A stretch of DNA of 50,045 nt from Saprolegnia diclina VS20 (taxonomy: Eukaryota > Oomycota > Saprolegniomycetes > Saprolegniales > Saprolegniaceae): the NCBI RefSeq assembly GCF_000281045.1, contig NW_008246097.1, positions 579,844-629,888 of the forward strand, written 5' to 3'. Made by a program: the position numbers and the translations under genes. The notes under the pieces are model-generated. The model saw nothing but the letters and a program-made list of their open reading frames with translations, did no database searches and was not told the origin of the DNA. Positions 30,931-41,741 of this stretch are shown here, piece by piece. Positions within the stretch are counted from its first letter, which is position 1; each line of letters starts with the position of its first letter.

Positions 30931-33900
30931 TTACGCGCTCGTGGGCGGAAACAACGAGCTGTAAAACTCGCCGGGCAGCAACGGCGCCACGTGGTCCCGG
31001 ACCACGCCGGCAATGAGCTTGGTGCGCTTGTCTTGTGGCCTACAACACATATGAGCACCCTGCTATGTGCAAGCTTGCAGACCGGATCGGTGACTGGGTC
31101 GAGAGACCGAGCGAGTGCTGGTGACGCTGCTGCAGGCGGTGGACGTGCACAGCGTTGAGGGCGGTTTGGCGCACGAGCGGTCCAAGCCATTCGCCGCTAA
31201 TGACCATGCCATCCTAGTCACGTCCCTGCGTAAAGCTGCCACGAGCGCGCTGCCATCTACCTGCAGCGGGCCGAGGACACGTCCGGCAAACGTATCTTCG
31301 TCCAAGGCGCCTAGAACGCGTGCTGACGCGGAGGGCATCGACGCGCGTACGATACCTGCGTCGCTCTCAAAGACGGAGCCGGCGACCGAGATGCGCACGC
31401 AAAAGAGGCCTTCGTCGAGCGGGTCGATGATGATGTAGACGCTCGCGCGCGGGTGCGGGAGGCCGTACGCCGAGGCCCAGAGCGCCGAGCCCGGCGTGTA
31501 CTTTTGCTGGCACTCGTTCCAGACGATGAGCACCTCGGCGTTGGCGAGGAGCGGACGGTGCGCGGCCAGCGTCGGCGTATAGAACGCGACTTCGTAGTTG
31601 TACTGCGCGTACACGAGCGCTTGGCCGGTCTCGCGCGGGCTGTGCCCGAGGAACCCGCCGTACGTGCCCACGTCGACGGTCCAGCCCATCGTCGCCACAA
31701 ACGCAGCGTACGACGGCGACGGCGTCGACGTTTGGTCGAGCGTCGAGATCGAATCAAAGCCACCGACAGAAGGGCCGTTGACTGTGTACGCAATGCCGAT
31801 CTACATGGCGAATGAAAAACCAAGTAGGACGAAGGAATATCCAACCTCGTACGTCTCGCGGGTCGGGAGGCGGTCCAGTGCGCGGAGGTCGGCGAGGAGA
31901 CCCGCGCTGTTGGTCAGCGGGAAGAACGAGCCCCACGAGCCGATCGAGATAAACCCGAGCTGCGACAGAAGCCGGCGGGCGTCGTTGGCGGCCGTTGTCG
32001 GTCGGGGCGCCTCGAGCGGCTCGGGCCCGCTCGCCTCGCCCGCGTGCTGGGCGAGGATCATCTCTTCGGCTTCGCGCTGCGCTTGCAGCAGCTGCACAAA
32101 CGTCTCGACGTCCCGCTTGGCCAAGTTGCCTTCGGACGCGTCCAAGGTCGCACTGCTGGAGCTGCTCCAGTTGGTGAGCTGCGGTGCATTTTGCCGAAGC
32201 GTTTGCAGCAGCGGGTCCGTCGGCATAGTCTCGCCGTCCATATCCATCTCGGCGTCGTGCTGGTACGTGTAGAACGACGACGTGCGCGTGGGGCGCGCGA
32301 CGGGCGGCGACGGCGCCGGGGCGCCCAGCGGCGTGTACCGGTACTGGGCCTTGACCCGCCACGCGTAGTGGCCGCTCGCGTCCCGAAGTGAGACTGCGAG
32401 GCCACCGTCGTCGCCCTCGAGGAGGCCCACGAGCGTCCCGTGGTTCCACACAAAGTACCGGCTCTGCGTATGCTCGTCGTCGTCGAGCACCTAGTATCAA
32501 TATGTCAATGTGCCAACGCAGTGCCATTGAGAAGACACGGGGCAACGTACACTGTGACGCGCGTCCGTGGCCGTGTTGGCGTGGTGTTTGACGAGGTACT
32601 CGAGGACCTCGTGCGCGCTCTGGCGCGTCGCGTCGTCCGCGTGCGGCACGAGCGGAACAAACTCTTTTCGGTAGTCGGCGCAGTCGACGACGGTCGCAAT
32701 GATCTTGACCATGATCTGCGTCTTGCTCAGCAGCTGCGGCGTCGTCACAATCCACTCGAGGAGACAGCCCATCGCGGACGCAATGAGCTGGTCGACGTAC
32801 ACCGGCGGCGACCGCATCGTGCGCAGCGCCTGGGCGTTGGACGCCATAAACTCGCACACGCAGCTGATCAAGTAGACGCAGGACGAGAAGACGTGCTTGT
32901 AAAGGTGCTCGCTCACGATTGTGAGGTACCGGAGACACTCGAGCGCCGTAAAGACGCACGCGGGCTTCCACCGACTAGATGGCGGTCGTCTCCTCCGACG
33001 ACAGACGAAAAGAGATGGTACTACCTCGGGATCTTGGTCAGGAACGAGCAAATGCTCGTGATCGTCATGGGCACTTGCGAGTTGCGCGTCGAGGCCAGAC
33101 CCATGGACCAGAACAGCGCCTCCTTCTGCACCGCAATTGTCAGCAGCCACATGGCCATCTACAAGACCCACAACGTTCGGTCCTTGCGGATCCCAAAACC
33201 GACGAGACACCTGCTGGTTGGTCGAGTCGACCTCCGACTTGAGGCAGCCGATGAGAAGCGTGACGACGTTCGAGCTCTGGTACCGCGGGAGGCTCGAGTA
33301 GACAAGGGGTAGGCCGCCGTCCACGTGGCCCGTCAAGCTCTTCTCCACTTGCTTTGTGATGGAAATCTACATCATTGAGACTGAGATCGAGACAACACAA
33401 AACGATGCAAACAGGCAAGTGCGAGTGGATCGTGAGCAACGAGCTGCAGGCTTCGATGCAAGCGCGCCGGAGAAGCGTGATGGGCACACCGCCAATGGCC
33501 GAGACGCCGCCTGCTTCGTCGCCGACCGAGAGGCGCTTGCGCGGCGACGACGCCCCACTGGCGCTCTCCTTCCGGACGCTCGGGCTCTTTGTCGCACTGA
33601 GTCTACGCGCCCCATATAGAAACAGGTCAAATAATATGCCATGTTTGTACTTGAAGATGCGGTCGATCGCGTGGTGAAAGCTGCCGGCGAGGACGCCGAC
33701 GCCACGCAGCGTGTGTGTGCCATGCGTGCCAAAGATGCGCGAGCAACTCGCGACGGCCGACGCCACGAGCACCTGTCCGATCTCAGTTTTCTCTTATTTG
33801 AAGAAGGACGTACGTCGTCGTCTTCGAGCAGCGCCTTTTGGATCGCCATGAGCGCGCGGATGGTGAAGGGCCACGTGACTTGCTTGGTGCGGCCGCCGCC

Positions 33901-35176
33901 GTGCTGGCTGAGGAGGTCGCCGAGGCACCGCACGGCCTCGGCGCGACAGAGGGCAAAGCGCGGGAGGCCCGTTCGGTTCAAGGACGCATCAAAGAGCCAC
34001 GGGCCGAGGATACGTAGGACCGTGTTGACGTCGGGCAGCTGCGGCTGCTTCTCGTCCGACGTCGCGGGGGCCACGTACGTAAGGACGTTGGCGAGCCGCC
34101 GGATACCGCTCTACAAGCACCATGTCAATAGAGATAGATATGGGAAAGGCGGACGATGGCCACAAGGTAGACGTCCGGATCGACAAAGAGGCTCGGGTGG
34201 CCAATGACGCGCATGATGCGATACCACGCGTACGCGAGGAGCGCGCTCTCGAGCCTACATAGAGGAATAAGATATCTCAGATCGGAGTAATGGCAGGACG
34301 GACTCGAGCTGGGTCGGCGTGCGGTCGGACCACGGAATCTCAATCACGTGCGACGTGGCGGTCGTCGTTGCCAATGCATCGGCCGCGAGGCGCGCCATGA
34401 GCTGCTCCGTGAGCGCATACGATATGACGTTCCACTGCTCGATGACGGTCTTCCGGTGGAGCCATCGGCGGCAAAACTTGAGCAGCATGTTCCAGAGGTC
34501 GCCTTTGACGCCCGTGAACTGAAGCGAGATGGTGAACTGCTCGAGGGTCACGCGAATGAGCTGCCCGCAGAGCGCGGACGCCAGACTGTGCTTGTTGCCG
34601 TGGAGAACGCAGTCGGTGATGCCCAAGAGGAGGCGCAAAAAGTGGTCCCACGTCGTCGGCGTGAGCGTTGCGGCCCGTTTCCGGCCCAGCAGCGAATACA
34701 AGTCGAGGACCCTACAGCATGCGACGAGTGACATCAAGCACAGACACTGATCGAGCGTACTTCTCGCACAGCGAGATGTGCTTGGCGAGGAGCTCGGGCT
34801 TGCCGCGCGTCGCGTCGCGGTCTTCAAAGATCAACGACATGTGTCCGAGGAGGTCGCGGATGAACTCTTGCTCTTGGCCGAGCATGCACTTGGGGCGGCC
34901 GTCGCCGTGCAGGCCGAGCCACTTCTCGTAGATGCGCGTCGCGCCAGAGATGACGTCGGCGTCCTCCATGCCCAGCGCAAAGCTATGGCCGAGGGCCTCC
35001 ATGGACCATTTGACGTGCGTCGGCGTCGCGAGCACGTCCGCTTCGTCGCCGGCGCCAAGGAAGCCGATGACCATGGAGCAGATGCCCCGCTGGCAGCTCT
35101 CGTTGAAGCCCTTGAGCACGTGCGCTTCCGGAGGCGCATGCAGCAGCTCGCACTTGCCGACCCAGGAGAGGAACAT
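30931..35176 (-). CDS. RALGAPB: Ral GTPase-activating protein beta subunit
   Basis: Thirteen exons: 35176..34761, 34711..34300, 34247..34155, 34110..33814, 33772..33651, 33602..33413, 33366..33211, 33158..33025, 32974..32551, 32490..31846, 31800..31261, 31213..31083 and 31039..30931. The product has 1,222 residues (human about 1,490). The N-terminal HEAT-like part has THVKWSMEALGHSFAL and LWNMLLKFCRRWLHRK. The C-terminal Rap/Ran-GAP-like domain has LGFISIGSWGSFFPLTNS, LIVWNECQQKYTPGS, DGMVISGEWLGPLVRQTALN and ending GEFYSSLFPP, closely matching the human beta tail. The HIGND catalytic motif of true Rap/RalGAPs is absent, as expected for the non-catalytic beta subunit, which pairs with RalGAP-alpha. 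Exon 2/3 and 3/4 boundaries are tentative. Confidence 0.88.
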
Positions 35177-35293
35177 GGCGCTGGTTCTATGACGGCGGCT
35201 GGCGAAAGACTTGGGGAGTAGGATTCATCAGCGCCGGCTGGGCGCATCATTTTTTACAAATTTTAAAGCCAACTTAAGCTTTGTATTGAAAAA

Positions 35294-35693
35294 GATGTCT
35301 TTTATTGCCGCGTCGAACGAGTGTAATCGGAAATTGACCAATCACAGCGCTCCGAGCAACTGTGAAATTTCGCCGCCGGCCGGCTCCTCGGCGCAGAGGC
35401 CGCGCGAGCTGCGAGGCCCATGCGCAGGTCGTATGTACCTGCACGCTCTATGGCCCTCCTGACCATGAAGGCGATGGCTGCATGCGGCTAGGCCCAAGCG
35501 TGCGCGGCGACGGCGAGGCCATCGACGCGATTCGCGTGCGTTGCACCGCGTTGCTGTGGTCGTCGCACCCACGGCTGCATAGCGCGATGACCTCTACGAC
35601 GCCAACGACCTGGATCTCGTGCATAACGCATCGCAAAGGCATGGTAGGATGCCAGCTATCATGGCGACAACATGGATGCAAGGATCGTGTTGA
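35294..35693 (+). CDS. Possible small spliced gene, unknown (low confidence)
   Basis: Plus-strand codon use between 35486 and 35540 (GPSVRGDGEAIDAIR) and between 35587 and 35640 (RDDLYDANDLDLVHNASQRH) looks coding. A GTGCG...CATAG intron of about 47 nt joins the two in frame. Extending upstream through a longer putative intron reaches ATG 35294 (MSFIAASNEC). The reading ends at TGA 35691..35693, directly abutting the stop of NPRL3 on the other strand. No family is recognised. The upstream exon is doubtful, and the whole model could be chance. Confidence 0.25.
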
Positions 35694-37160
35694 CTACTCG
35701 TGCACGGCAAACGCAAGGATACTCTGGTACGTGCTGAGGACCATGCGCAGCTCGGCGCGCGTCACGTTCTCTCTCCACATGATCTCGACCATGTGATGCT
35801 GGCCGTGAAAGTACGGGCAGAGGCGCTGAAAGAGGTCAAAGACGGGGCTCGATGACGACATGCGGGCGAGCTGGGCCATGTAGTCCTTCTCCGGCTCGGC
35901 CGGCGATGACGCCACATCCGTCGTCGTCGTCTCTTGCGGGATCATGAGGTAGATGTAGCGGTGCAATTGCACGATAAAGTCGTGCTGGAGGAGCCAGATG
36001 AGCATGTGGATGTACTCGAGCTTCCGGTGCTGCGAGAGCGTGTTCATGTACACCGAGATGCGGTGCTTGCCCATAAAGGTCGCGAGCACCTCGCCGAGCT
36101 CAAAGCTCGTGAACTTGCGCCGGAATTCGAGCGCGAGCGCCGAGTGCGCATGCAGATTCGCGGTCGGCCGCACTTGGTAAATGTTGTGCATCGTGACAGC
36201 GTCCAGGACGCGCGCGACGCCCCAGTACACGAGGTGCGCCGCGAGTCGGAAGAGCTGCTTGAGCGGGATGCCGGTCTCGACCATGAGCTCGTGGAAGTCC
36301 CGGAGCGGGTTGTGGGCCTCGATGATGAGTCGGAGGTGCGGCGAAGCGTCGGACGGGAGCGCCTCAAGGATCTTTTCATTCTCGGCCAGCAAGAGCAGCG
36401 TGTGGTACGGCCGGATCGACGTGATGTCAAACCGGTTCGAGTCGTAGAGCGTGAGCGAGAGCTGCACCCAGCGGTTGAGAACAACGTGGACCGAGCCGTC
36501 TTCTTCGAGCCCGTGGTAGACGGCCTTGAGGTCGTTGGCGAGGATGCTCTTCCCGAGCGCGACGTCGATGAGCGTCTGCGGGTCCGAGTCGACTTCTTGG
36601 TATGACGACTCTTGTGGCGCGCTATTGTTGTCGTCCATGTTGCTGCTCATGTGATGGAGCCGCTCGTTCTGCGCAATCTCGTCGCGGATATGGAGGAGCT
36701 CGCGCACCTCTTTGGTCACAAAGCCGACTCGGTTCTCTTCGTGCAAGAGCGCGTTGGCGAGCTGCGCGGCCACCTGCGCGTACGCTTCGACCTTGCGCTT
36801 GTGGTCGCCGGGCGCCGGGTCCATCTCCATGTGGAACTTGGTTTCGTCCAAGGCGAAAATGACGTTGAACATGGACGTCTCGCGGTGCGCTTGGCCCGAC
36901 GCTGGCGCAGACGGGACGTTGATGGCCACGGGGTGGCTCACGAAGCGCAGGTCGTCGATCACGAGCTCGAACGTTTGGTTGCAGAGCGCATTCTTGGGCC
37001 GGAAGAGCTTCGCCACGAGCGCCGAGCTTAGCCGGTGAAACGCCGAGATATGGCTGTCGCTCTGAGGCGCCGGGTACCGGAACGCGAGGTTGCAGCCCTT
37101 GTGGATGTCATCGACGACAAAGGCGACGCCCAAGCACGACCCGAGCGAGGCTGCGCTCAT
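35694..37160 (-). CDS. NPRL3: NPRL3 (GATOR1 complex subunit)
   Basis: A single exon of 488 residues. The N-terminal longin-type region begins MSAASLGSCLGVAFVVDDI and contains FRPKNALCNQTFELVIDDLR, with VIFALDETKFHMEMDPAP, the typical NPR3 start. Then come YAQVAAQLANALLHEENRVG and VTKEVRELL. The C-terminal half has the helical HTTP-like part and the closing helix WRENVTRAELRMVLSTYQ, matching the NPRL3 tail. NPRL2-NPRL3-DEPDC5 form GATOR1, the RagA/B GTPase-activating complex that turns off TORC1 when amino acids are scarce. TATCCGGA elements lie 25 and 44 bp upstream of the ATG. It has no intron, unlike the spliced RalGAP gene next to it. Confidence 0.9.
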   Translation of the reverse strand: MSAASLGSCLGVAFVVDDIHKGCNLAFRYPAPQSDSHISAFHRLSSALVAKLFRPKNALCNQTFELVIDDLRFVSHPVAINVPSAPASGQAHRETSMFNVIFALDETKFHMEMDPAPGDHKRKVEAYAQVAAQLANALLHEENRVGFVTKEVRELLHIRDEIAQNERLHHMSSNMDDNNSAPQESSYQEVDSDPQTLIDVALGKSILANDLKAVYHGLEEDGSVHVVLNRWVQLSLTLYDSNRFDITSIRPYHTLLLLAENEKILEALPSDASPHLRLIIEAHNPLRDFHELMVETGIPLKQLFRLAAHLVYWGVARVLDAVTMHNIYQVRPTANLHAHSALALEFRRKFTSFELGEVLATFMGKHRISVYMNTLSQHRKLEYIHMLIWLLQHDFIVQLHRYIYLMIPQETTTTDVASSPAEPEKDYMAQLARMSSSSPVFDLFQRLCPYFHGQHHMVEIMWRENVTRAELRMVLSTYQSILAFAVHE

Positions 37161-37184
37161 CGCCTCGATCGCAAGACTTGGTTC

Positions 37185-37211
37185 TATCCGGACTTCTCGT
37201 TGGTATCCGGA
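37185..37211. promoter_or_regulatory. Two TATCCGGA elements, NPRL3 gene
   Basis: TATCCGGA at 37185..37192 and again at 37204..37211, beginning 25 bp upstream of the minus-strand ATG at 37160. Confidence 0.55.
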
Positions 37212-37615
37212 AAAAGGGCAACTCCTTCAAAACAAGCAAGAGGTGTTTGTCCCAGGCAGCAGATCGTTTGTCCCACCACCAACGCAAACGTTGCTGGCGA
37301 GTCTCGAGCTCACCGCCATGGGACGGGAGGCCGTTGCGTGGACAATGCGTGGGGCACAGCGTACGTTTGTGAGCCAACGTGGTCGAAACCAGAACAAATC
37401 GTCGCCGCCGGAGCCGTGTCGCAGTCGTTGGCAGCCCTTTTTCCTGGTCAGTTGCCTGCAAACCTTGTCAGCATGAGCGTTATCGCCAAGGATATCAAAT
37501 GGGTTGCTCGGTGCTCAAATGAAGATTCCATTCCGTTGGAAATGGCACGAACTGCTCATCGATGCGAAGTTCTCGTCCACGCCCTTACCGTGACCTTGAT
37601 CAACTACTAATGCAT

Positions 37616-37876
37616 TCAGCGTAGCGAATCAGGAGCCCGCATGGATCTGGAAACGTATTCCGCGACCCAATCGCTGCGCTTTGGACCATCGCCAGCTGCT
37701 ACGTCAGAAGCCATACGTTGCAGACACATATGGTGACTGGGGGAGTCGCGCGGCAGTAATGCAGCGGCGACTGATGGTCTTTCGAATTTGTGGCTGCGAA
37801 GGCGTGCCCGCCCAAGCCAGGTCGCGGTGACTTCAACCAGCACGAGCAATGCAACCAAGAAGAACAAAAAAGACAT
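37616..37876 (-). CDS. Possible small secreted or single-pass membrane protein
   Basis: An 86-residue ORF from ATG 37876. It opens with a strong hydrophobic segment (SFLFFLVALLVLVEVTATWL) followed directly by basic residues (GRARLRSHK), as in a signal anchor or mitochondrial/ER single-pass protein. The rest is polar (DWVAEYVSRSMRAP). No family is recognised. It lies in an otherwise empty 1.1-kb divergent region. Length and composition suggest it may be real, but codon bias is weak. Confidence 0.35.
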   Translation of the reverse strand: MSFLFFLVALLVLVEVTATWLGRARLRSHKFERPSVAAALLPRDSPSHHMCLQRMASDVAAGDGPKRSDWVAEYVSRSMRAPDSLR

Positions 37877-38253
37877 TTTCTGATGTTTTCTAATGCACCC
37901 GCTCGTCCATGTCGCTGGTCCACCGTCGCAGGCCGTCGACCACCGATCTGCAATGGTCGCGTTTTGCTCGCAACGACGTGGTAGCTTCAAAACAATGTCG
38001 TCCGCCCACAAAGCTGCGCCCCATCTTCTCGGCTTTGCTTGGCTGTAGCAGAGCCAGGATCTAGATGGCAATCGTATATTCTGCACAGGAAGAGAGACGA
38101 ACACGTCAGCCACCCGATCGCAACCCACGCTGCTTGAAGGTACCCACCCGTCGGTCCAACCTTCCGGATACGAGGTATCGAATCCGCATACCTCGCTCGT
38201 CCAAGCTCGCAACGTTGTTTCTGAAAGCACTCTTCAACTTGCTCGCCCGACGC

Positions 38254-39741
38254 ATGGCTTCATCCGTGCTGAGTCAGAACCTCTATGCGGTCGGCGTCTG
38301 TGCCTTCTCGTCGCTCGGCGGCATCTTCTTTGGCTACGACAACGGTGTCGCCGGCGGTGTCATGGTCATGCCGTCGTTTCTCGCCGACTTTTGCATCGGG
38401 TACGACGGCAACTCGGACATTGCCTGCAACGCAGTGAGCGCCAACCTCCCGCCCAATTGGCTCAACTTTACCACCTTGTACAACGTGCTCTACTACGTCG
38501 GCTGCATGTTTGGCGCCATCGTTGGCGGCTACACGGCCGACAAGTACGGCCGCCGGATCACCATCTGCTCGTCGGCGGTCTTTTATGGCCTCGGCGGCAT
38601 CCTCCTCATCACATCGAGCGCCCACGCCCAAGTCTTTCTTGCGCGCCTCGTGCAGGGCTTTGGTGTTGGCAACGCGACGTTTGCGCTCCCGATCTTCGCC
38701 GCCGAGATGGCGCCCAAGGAGCTCCGCGGCATGCTCTCAGGCCTCATGCAGATGGCGTGCGTGACCGGCATTTTGCTCGCGGGCGTCATCAACGCGGTCA
38801 TTCAGGACGTGAGCCAAGGCTGGCGTATCACGGTCGGCATCGGCCTCCTCTTTCCCGTGATCGTCACGGCCGGGATTTTCTGTGTGCCCGAGTCGCCGCG
38901 CTGGACGTACAAGGCGCGCGGTCGGGACGCTGCGGCGATCATGCTCAAGCAGCTACGCCGCAACGACGATATCCACGACGAGCTCAACGCGATCGGCGAC
39001 GTACTCGAAGAGGAAGGGTCAGCCCAGGCTACGTGGATGGACCTCTGGCGCGACCGGTCCGTGCGCCGCCGCGTGCTCATCGCGATGGGTCTGCAGCTGT
39101 TGCAGCAAGGCACGGGCGTCAACGCCGTCTTTGCGTACGGCGGGCAAATCTTCAAGGACGTGCTTGGTCTTGGCATCATCTGCCTCCTCATGATTCAAAT
39201 CGTCAACTTTCTCTCAACGATCCCGGCCATGCGCTGGGTCGACCACCACGGCCGCCGCAAGCTGCTCCTCCTCGGCGCCATCGGCATGGTGATTGGCCAC
39301 GTCGTGTCGGCGACGGCATTTACGATTGGCTGCAACGGCGACACAGTCTCATTGGGCTGCTCCAAGAGCGCGGGCTGGGTCATGGTGGTCTTCACGATGG
39401 TGTTCATCTTTAGCTTTGCGATTTCGTGGGGTCCGATTTGCTGGATCTATCCCGCCGAGATCTTTCCGATGAACGTGCGCGCCAAGGCCGTCTCGATCTC
39501 GACGACGACCAACTGGGCGATGGGCGCCATCATGATTGGCATCCCCAAGCTCTTCCCGTACCTCAACATCAACGGCGTCTTCTACCTCTTTGCAGCGCTG
39601 TGCTTGGTCGCCGGCGCCTTTGTGTACTTCAAGTGCCCCGAGACCAAAGGCCTTCTCCTCGAAGACATTGAAATGCTCTTTGAGCGTCCTGGTGACGCAC
39701 GCCCCAAGACACCCAAGACGCCGCACCACGACGACATTTAG
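38254..39741 (+). CDS. MFS sugar (hexose) transporter
   Basis: A single exon of 495 residues. The ATG at 38254 is chosen because the family's first membrane helix starts just after it; the ORF stays open upstream but the added sequence is Arg-rich and has no homologous look. Sugar porter signatures are visible: GGIFFGYDNGVAGG in TM1, DKYGRR in loop 2-3, PESPRW before the central loop, WVDHHGRRK in loop 8-9, FSFAISWGPICWIYPAEIFP near TM10, and PETKG after TM12. Twelve hydrophobic segments can be counted. It is closest in style to fungal/protist HXT-like symporters of the plasma membrane; the exact sugar is not predictable. Confidence 0.93.
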   Translation: MASSVLSQNLYAVGVCAFSSLGGIFFGYDNGVAGGVMVMPSFLADFCIGYDGNSDIACNAVSANLPPNWLNFTTLYNVLYYVGCMFGAIVGGYTADKYGRRITICSSAVFYGLGGILLITSSAHAQVFLARLVQGFGVGNATFALPIFAAEMAPKELRGMLSGLMQMACVTGILLAGVINAVIQDVSQGWRITVGIGLLFPVIVTAGIFCVPESPRWTYKARGRDAAAIMLKQLRRNDDIHDELNAIGDVLEEEGSAQATWMDLWRDRSVRRRVLIAMGLQLLQQGTGVNAVFAYGGQIFKDVLGLGIICLLMIQIVNFLSTIPAMRWVDHHGRRKLLLLGAIGMVIGHVVSATAFTIGCNGDTVSLGCSKSAGWVMVVFTMVFIFSFAISWGPICWIYPAEIFPMNVRAKAVSISTTTNWAMGAIMIGIPKLFPYLNINGVFYLFAALCLVAGAFVYFKCPETKGLLLEDIEMLFERPGDARPKTPKTPHHDDI

Positions 39742-39948
39742 GTCCCAAGTCCGTCGAGTAACTCCGCAACACTGCTCCTGGTTCCTTTCATCCCATCTTG
39801 GAATCCGAGAGCACAGCGTGAGACGACGTCGCTTGTGGTCTTTTGGAATAAGTTTTGGGATAAGTATAAAAAATATTTTTTTTGGGCTTTTGGGTGTGGA
39901 TGAAACTCACGACACGGACAACTAATAGAACCCTACTACTTGTTTTGC

Positions 39949-41013
39949 CTAGACGTCGCACTCGAGCTGGTTGGAGGACGCTCCGTCTGTGAGCAGCTCG
40001 TCGTGGCGGCATTCGCTGGGCTTTTCGCCATCTTGGTTGGGCGTTGCCGGTGTCATGTCGCTCTCATATGGACTTGCGTCAGACACGGTGTCATCCTGGT
40101 TGGACACTGGCTCGTCTTCGTACCGCACTGCGTCGAGCTTGTCCGACTTCATCATTTTCATAAACTGCTGGAATTCGCGCATCGTTGGGAACACCATGCC
40201 GTCGAGGACCGGGTTGGCGTGGTGGAAGGCCTCGCCGTTCACGGTGAAGACATACTTTTCGACATTCGCCTGGATGCTCAGCGGTCCGTCCGACGCTTGC
40301 ACTTGCCGGTGCATCATGTGCTTGTCACAAGCGACATAGAGCACGTGGACGACCGCTTGCGCCGGAAGATGCGCGGTGCTGAACGAGATGGTCTTTTCCT
40401 TCTCGACTTGGATGAACTGGTCAAAGACAGCCTCTTCCTGGAGGCCTTCGGGCGAGTCGTTCTCGTGGTAGATGAGCTGCACGTAGCCGGGCCCACCCTT
40501 GCACTTGACATGGAGAAGCTCGCCGAGCTCGTGCGTGTCCCGCTTCCAGTCGTGCACGATCTGCACAACGCACGGCTCGTTGAACGTTGGGTCGCATGAC
40601 GGATTCTCGCTCAAGATGGACGTCGTTGCCTCTAAATAGGCGCGCACGTAGTGGTCGTGCTTGGACTTGTGGAGGTAGTCGTGCGGCGCGAGGCCGTTGA
40701 GGTCCCGCGATGGCCGCGCGCCGCGCGAGAGCAAGTACGGCAGCACGAACGTCTTTTGCGCGACAAACATGTGGTGCAGGATCGTCCAGTTGTTACGCTG
40801 TGGGTCCATCGCGTTAACGTCGACGCCGTGCTTTAGGAAGAGCTCGAGGATGCACTGGAGGCGCTGGCACGTCGTCGCGAGGTACGCGCAGGCGTGGAAG
40901 GCCTGGACGACCTCAATGGCCGTGCTGTCGGGCGTCTCCTGCAGCGCCTTCTGCACGTCGTTGATGTCGCTGAAGCTCGTAATGCTCTCGAGCACGCTCG
41001 GTGAGTTGCCCAT
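39949..41013 (-). CDS. Ankyrin-repeat protein with probable N-myristoylation
   Basis: A single exon of 354 residues. It starts MGNSPSVLES, a good N-myristoylation site (Gly2, Ser6). Ankyrin-type helices occupy about residues 35-115: ACAYLATTCQRLQCILELFL, then HGVDVNAMDP, NNWTILHHMF and LLSRGARPSRDLNGLAPHDYL. The central part (residues 140-290) looks like an all-beta domain with GPGYVQLIYHENDSPEG and KYVFTVNGEAFHH. The tail is acidic and disordered. Membrane-attached signalling scaffold is a reasonable guess. A perfect 12-bp palindrome GTATCCGGATAC lies 94 bp upstream of the ATG, followed by AAATAGTGT. Confidence 0.8.
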   Translation of the reverse strand: MGNSPSVLESITSFSDINDVQKALQETPDSTAIEVVQAFHACAYLATTCQRLQCILELFLKHGVDVNAMDPQRNNWTILHHMFVAQKTFVLPYLLSRGARPSRDLNGLAPHDYLHKSKHDHYVRAYLEATTSILSENPSCDPTFNEPCVVQIVHDWKRDTHELGELLHVKCKGGPGYVQLIYHENDSPEGLQEEAVFDQFIQVEKEKTISFSTAHLPAQAVVHVLYVACDKHMMHRQVQASDGPLSIQANVEKYVFTVNGEAFHHANPVLDGMVFPTMREFQQFMKMMKSDKLDAVRYEDEPVSNQDDTVSDASPYESDMTPATPNQDGEKPSECRHDELLTDGASSNQLECDV

Positions 41014-41741
41014 ACTGCTGCTGCGTCCGTCCTTTCTTATTCTCGACTGTCATCCAGTATGAAAACCGCTTGGCAAAAGATCGTTTTTCGAAGCTGTCCG
41101 GAGTACGTATCCGGATACCAGTGCACATGAAATAGTGTTATAGATGATCGACGTTTGGCAATCACAGCTTTGCGCTTCTGCCTTTTCGTATCCTTCTGCA
41201 GGTCAGGCTGGTTCTCATCGGAGGCCTGAGACTCTTCACCGCATTCTTGGGATACCAAAGCCATAGCTTGCGGGTCATACTAGGAACCAGCATCCCTGTT
41301 GGTTTACCGAATACTGTACTCGACTTGATAACGTTCTCCCAAGAAACAGTTCTATAGTCCTCTCTAAAACGCTTTGACGCTCTCGTGACTGGAGTGAGAG
41401 TTGTTGCTGCGCCACACACCAAACCGCACCCGGCGCGAGCGCCTTCGGTTACTGGAGTGTCTTTGTATGGAGCCTAGTTTCCTGCCAAAGCATCAATGCT
41501 CCCCAGACCATTGAAGTCACAGCCCGCTCCTATCCCTCGTAGCTACTGATGTATATATGCTTGTAGCTTTTATTGCATAGTGAGCGACATTGGTACGATG
41601 GCGAGGATGCATCATTCACCAGGATCGAAGACGAGCTAGGACGGTGATTCTAGCTTACACCATTTCATGAGATGTATTCTTTGAATAGTGTATGTATCAT
41701 TTTGTTGCCGTTGCTGCGGGTGGCAGAACGCGCTTGAACCG
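41014..41741. other. Intergenic region with motifs and a possible decayed ORF
   Basis: Between the ankyrin start and the CTF8 start (728 bp). It holds GTATCCGGATAC at 41107..41118, AAATAGTGT at 41130..41138 and GAATAGTGT at 41683..41691. On the minus strand two overlapping frames (41422..41162 and 41264..41037) read like one protein broken by a frameshift: FREDYRTVSWENVIKSS, then QECGEESQASDENQPDLQ and KRQKRKAVIAKRRS. This could be a transposase C-terminus relic, but no family was recognised. Confidence 0.35.
41107..41118. promoter_or_regulatory. Perfect palindrome GTATCCGGATAC, ankyrin gene
   Basis: A 12-bp perfect inverted repeat, the fullest form of the motif in this window, 94 bp upstream of the minus-strand ATG at 41013. 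Confidence 0.6.

Larger units (their letters stand above)
37161..38253. promoter_or_regulatory. Divergent region, NPRL3 / sugar transporter
   Basis: A 1,093-bp region between opposite start codons. TATCCGGA occurs at 37185..37192 and 37204..37211 near NPRL3, and TCCGGATA at 38163..38170, 84 bp before the transporter ATG. Apart from the possible small membrane protein at 37616..37876, I see no gene. Confidence 0.45.

Noticed and set aside
31754-32971. 405-codon minus-strand ORF in another frame of RALGAPB
   Set aside because: It crosses modelled introns and has Arg/Ala/Pro-rich composition; the alternative frame matches RalGAP-beta.
38065-38253. Upstream extension of the sugar transporter
   Set aside because: Uses a non-homologous Arg-rich segment containing the TCCGGATA promoter-like motif; ATG 38254 fits the family start.
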